64,000 nucleotides of DNA. Origin: Burkholderiales bacterium (GTDB lineage Bacteria > Pseudomonadota > Gammaproteobacteria > Burkholderiales > Nitrosomonadaceae). A program made the translations under genes and the position numbers. Location: the NCBI GenBank assembly GCA_024235735.1, contig JACKLU010000005.1:1-64000 (forward strand), read 5' to 3'. The notes beneath the pieces are model-generated. The model was not told where the DNA came from and ran no database searches. It saw only the letters and a list, made by a program, of their open reading frames with translations. Each line of letters starts with the position of its first letter. Position 1 is the stretch's first letter. Positions 62,367 through 64,000 of this stretch are shown one piece after another.

Positions 62367-64000
62367 ATGAATAACGAAAATAATCATTCGTCGTCCGAAG
62401 AAAACGTCAGTTACGGTTCCGATAGTATAAAAATACTGAAAGGACTGGATGCTGTCCGTAAACGTCCGGGCATGTATATCGGCGATACCAGCGATGGTAC
62501 CGGACTTCATCACATGGTTTTCGAGGTTGTTGATAATTCCATTGATGAGGCATTAGCAGGTTACTGCAATGAGATTACAGTGATTTTGCATCCCGACAAC
62601 TCAGTCAGCGTGCATGACAACGGCAGAGGAATTCCGACAGGTATCAAGGAGGATGATGAGCAAAAACGTTCAGCGGCTGAAATTGTCATGACAGAACTGC
62701 ATGCGGGCGGAAAGTTTGATGATAACTCCTATAAGGTGTCCGGTGGTCTGCATGGCGTTGGTGTATCCGTTGTCAATGCATTGTCGGAGTGGTTGCACTT
62801 GACGATACGCCGAGACGGCAGGATGCATGAAATGGAATTTCGCATGGGTGTTCCCGTTGGTCCTTTAGCGGTTGTGGGTAATTCCGAACGGCATGGCACT
62901 GAAGTGCACTTTCTGGCGAGTAAGGATATCTTTGGAAAAATTGAATACCACTATGATATTTTTGCCAAGCGTCTGCGTGAACTGTCATTTCTCAATAATG
63001 GTATCGGGATTCATCTGATTGACCAGCGTCAGGGCAAGGAAGAGAAATTCGCTTTTACCGGCGGCATCAGGAATTTTGTCGAATATATCAATCGCACCAA
63101 ATCGGTATTGCACCCTAGCATATTCCATACATCCGGTATGAAGGACAATATTACAGTTGAAGTCGCCATGCAGTGGAATGACAGTTATAGCGAACAGGTT
63201 CTGTGTTTTACCAATAATATTCCGCAAAAAGATGGCGGCGCGCATTTAACAGGACTGCGCGCCGCCATGACACGCACACTGAACAGCTATATTGAAAAAA
63301 ATGAACTGGCTAAAAAAGCCAAGGTAGAGACTGCGGGTGACGATATGCGTGAAGGATTGTCCTGTGTGCTTTCGGTCAAACTTTTTGAGCCGAAATTTTC
63401 ATCGCAGACTAAAGAGAAGTTGGTATCTTCTGAAGTCAGGCCCGTCGTTGAAGAAATTGTGTCGCAAAAACTGACTGAATTCCTTTTGGAGAATCCTAAC
63501 GACGCCAAAACGATCTGCAACAAAATACTGGAAGCCGCAAGAGCTCGTGAAGCAGCGCGGAAAGCACGCGAACTGACGCGGCGCAAAGGGGTGCTCGATA
63601 CCATGGGACTACCTGGAAAGCTTGCTGATTGTCAGGAAAAAGATCCAAAGCTTTGTGAGCTGTATCTTGTTGAGGGTGATTCTGCAGGTGGATCGGCCAA
63701 ACAGGGTCGTGATCGAAAATTTCAAGCGATTATGCCTCTTAAAGGCAAAATCCTGAATGTCGAAAAATCCCGTTTTGACAAGTTGATTTCTTCACAGGAA
63801 ATTGTCGCCCTGATCACAGCGCTGGGAACAGGTATTGGGAAAGATGAATATAATCCGGACAAGCTGCGTTATCATCGAATTATTATCATGACGGATGCGG
63901 ATGTTGATGGTTCTCATATCCGCACGTTGTTATTGACTTTTTTCTATCGCCAGATGCCCGAATTGATTGAGCGCGGCCATATTTATATTGCACAACCGCC
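62367..64000 (+). CDS. gyrB: DNA gyrase subunit B (partial, cut by window end)
   Basis: The ATPase subunit of the type II topoisomerase that supercoils DNA. The frame is open from ATG 62367 to the window edge (544 codons). GHKL-ATPase motifs VVDNSIDEALAGYC and DNGRGIPTGI and the GGLHGVGVSVVNALS lid are intact, followed by the transducer domain and the TOPRIM start DCQEKDPKLCELYLVEGDSAGGSAK with the metal cluster DADVDGSHI near the edge. dnaN is 31 bp upstream. Confidence 0.97.
   Translation, partial: MNNENNHSSSEENVSYGSDSIKILKGLDAVRKRPGMYIGDTSDGTGLHHMVFEVVDNSIDEALAGYCNEITVILHPDNSVSVHDNGRGIPTGIKEDDEQKRSAAEIVMTELHAGGKFDDNSYKVSGGLHGVGVSVVNALSEWLHLTIRRDGRMHEMEFRMGVPVGPLAVVGNSERHGTEVHFLASKDIFGKIEYHYDIFAKRLRELSFLNNGIGIHLIDQRQGKEEKFAFTGGIRNFVEYINRTKSVLHPSIFHTSGMKDNITVEVAMQWNDSYSEQVLCFTNNIPQKDGGAHLTGLRAAMTRTLNSYIEKNELAKKAKVETAGDDMREGLSCVLSVKLFEPKFSSQTKEKLVSSEVRPVVEEIVSQKLTEFLLENPNDAKTICNKILEAARAREAARKARELTRRKGVLDTMGLPGKLADCQEKDPKLCELYLVEGDSAGGSAKQGRDRKFQAIMPLKGKILNVEKSRFDKLISSQEIVALITALGTGIGKDEYNPDKLRYHRIIIMTDADVDGSHIRTLLLTFFYRQMPELIERGHIYIAQP

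Overview
The window looks like a chromosomal segment of a betaproteobacterial ammonia oxidiser close to Nitrosomonas. The diagnostic genes are a stand-alone ammonia monooxygenase subunit C gene (amoC, 53682-54488), an amoD-type copper protein (54600-55154) and nitrosocyanin (55293-55706, minus), a red copper protein known only from ammonia-oxidising bacteria. The right end carries dnaA, dnaN and the 5' part of gyrB, so the chromosome origin probably lies at about 61.0-61.2 kb.

Layout. 0-7 kb: cysM (cut by the left edge) behind an SLC13 anion permease, a zinc alcohol dehydrogenase, folB divergent from plsY, and an iron alcohol dehydrogenase coupled to a small monooxygenase-fold protein. 7-14 kb: folX with a second, shortened folK, a cold-shock gene, two lipoproteins, a giant DUF748 protein, an FKBP isomerase and a DUF454 membrane protein. 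14.5-21 kb: a cation module (P-type ATPase, CPA2 antiporter with a TrkA-N domain, MrpE-like subunit, tandem universal stress protein, a probable mrpF remnant, a DUF6279 lipoprotein). 21-27 kb: YjgN and an M48 protease, then hemP behind a near-perfect Fur box and exbB-exbD-tonB-like, sprinkled with copies of a small inverted-repeat element. 27-31.6 kb (minus): a phosphate-binding-like protein, a porin-like barrel and a GGDEF/EAL regulator. 31.6-41.4 kb (minus): part of an XrtA/PEP-CTERM exopolysaccharide locus (sugar transferase, PrsK, PrsR, acyl-CoA ligase, amidotransferase, acyltransferase), without the exosortase itself. 42-46.3 kb: an ABC ATPase/FtsX/AttH operon. 46.5-53.5 kb: a D,D-carboxypeptidase with a SPOR domain, a hydrolase, a ComEA-like protein, a pseudouridine synthase and a PAS histidine kinase/LuxR-type response regulator pair immediately before amoC. 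55.9-64 kb: pcnB-folK-panB-panC, then dnaA-dnaN-gyrB.

The most unusual structure is a family of 235-bp non-autonomous inverted-repeat elements (two full copies, one 93-bp deletion derivative, one solitary end) with TTAAA on both sides of each full copy and nested palindromes inside. Other points of interest are an amidotransferase whose catalytic Cys2 is replaced by glycine, repeat operators upstream of nitrosocyanin and amoC, a duplicated pterin-pathway pair, and a TonB-like protein with an unfamiliar C-terminus. I saw no CRISPR array, prophage, rRNA or tRNA gene, and no complete transposase.
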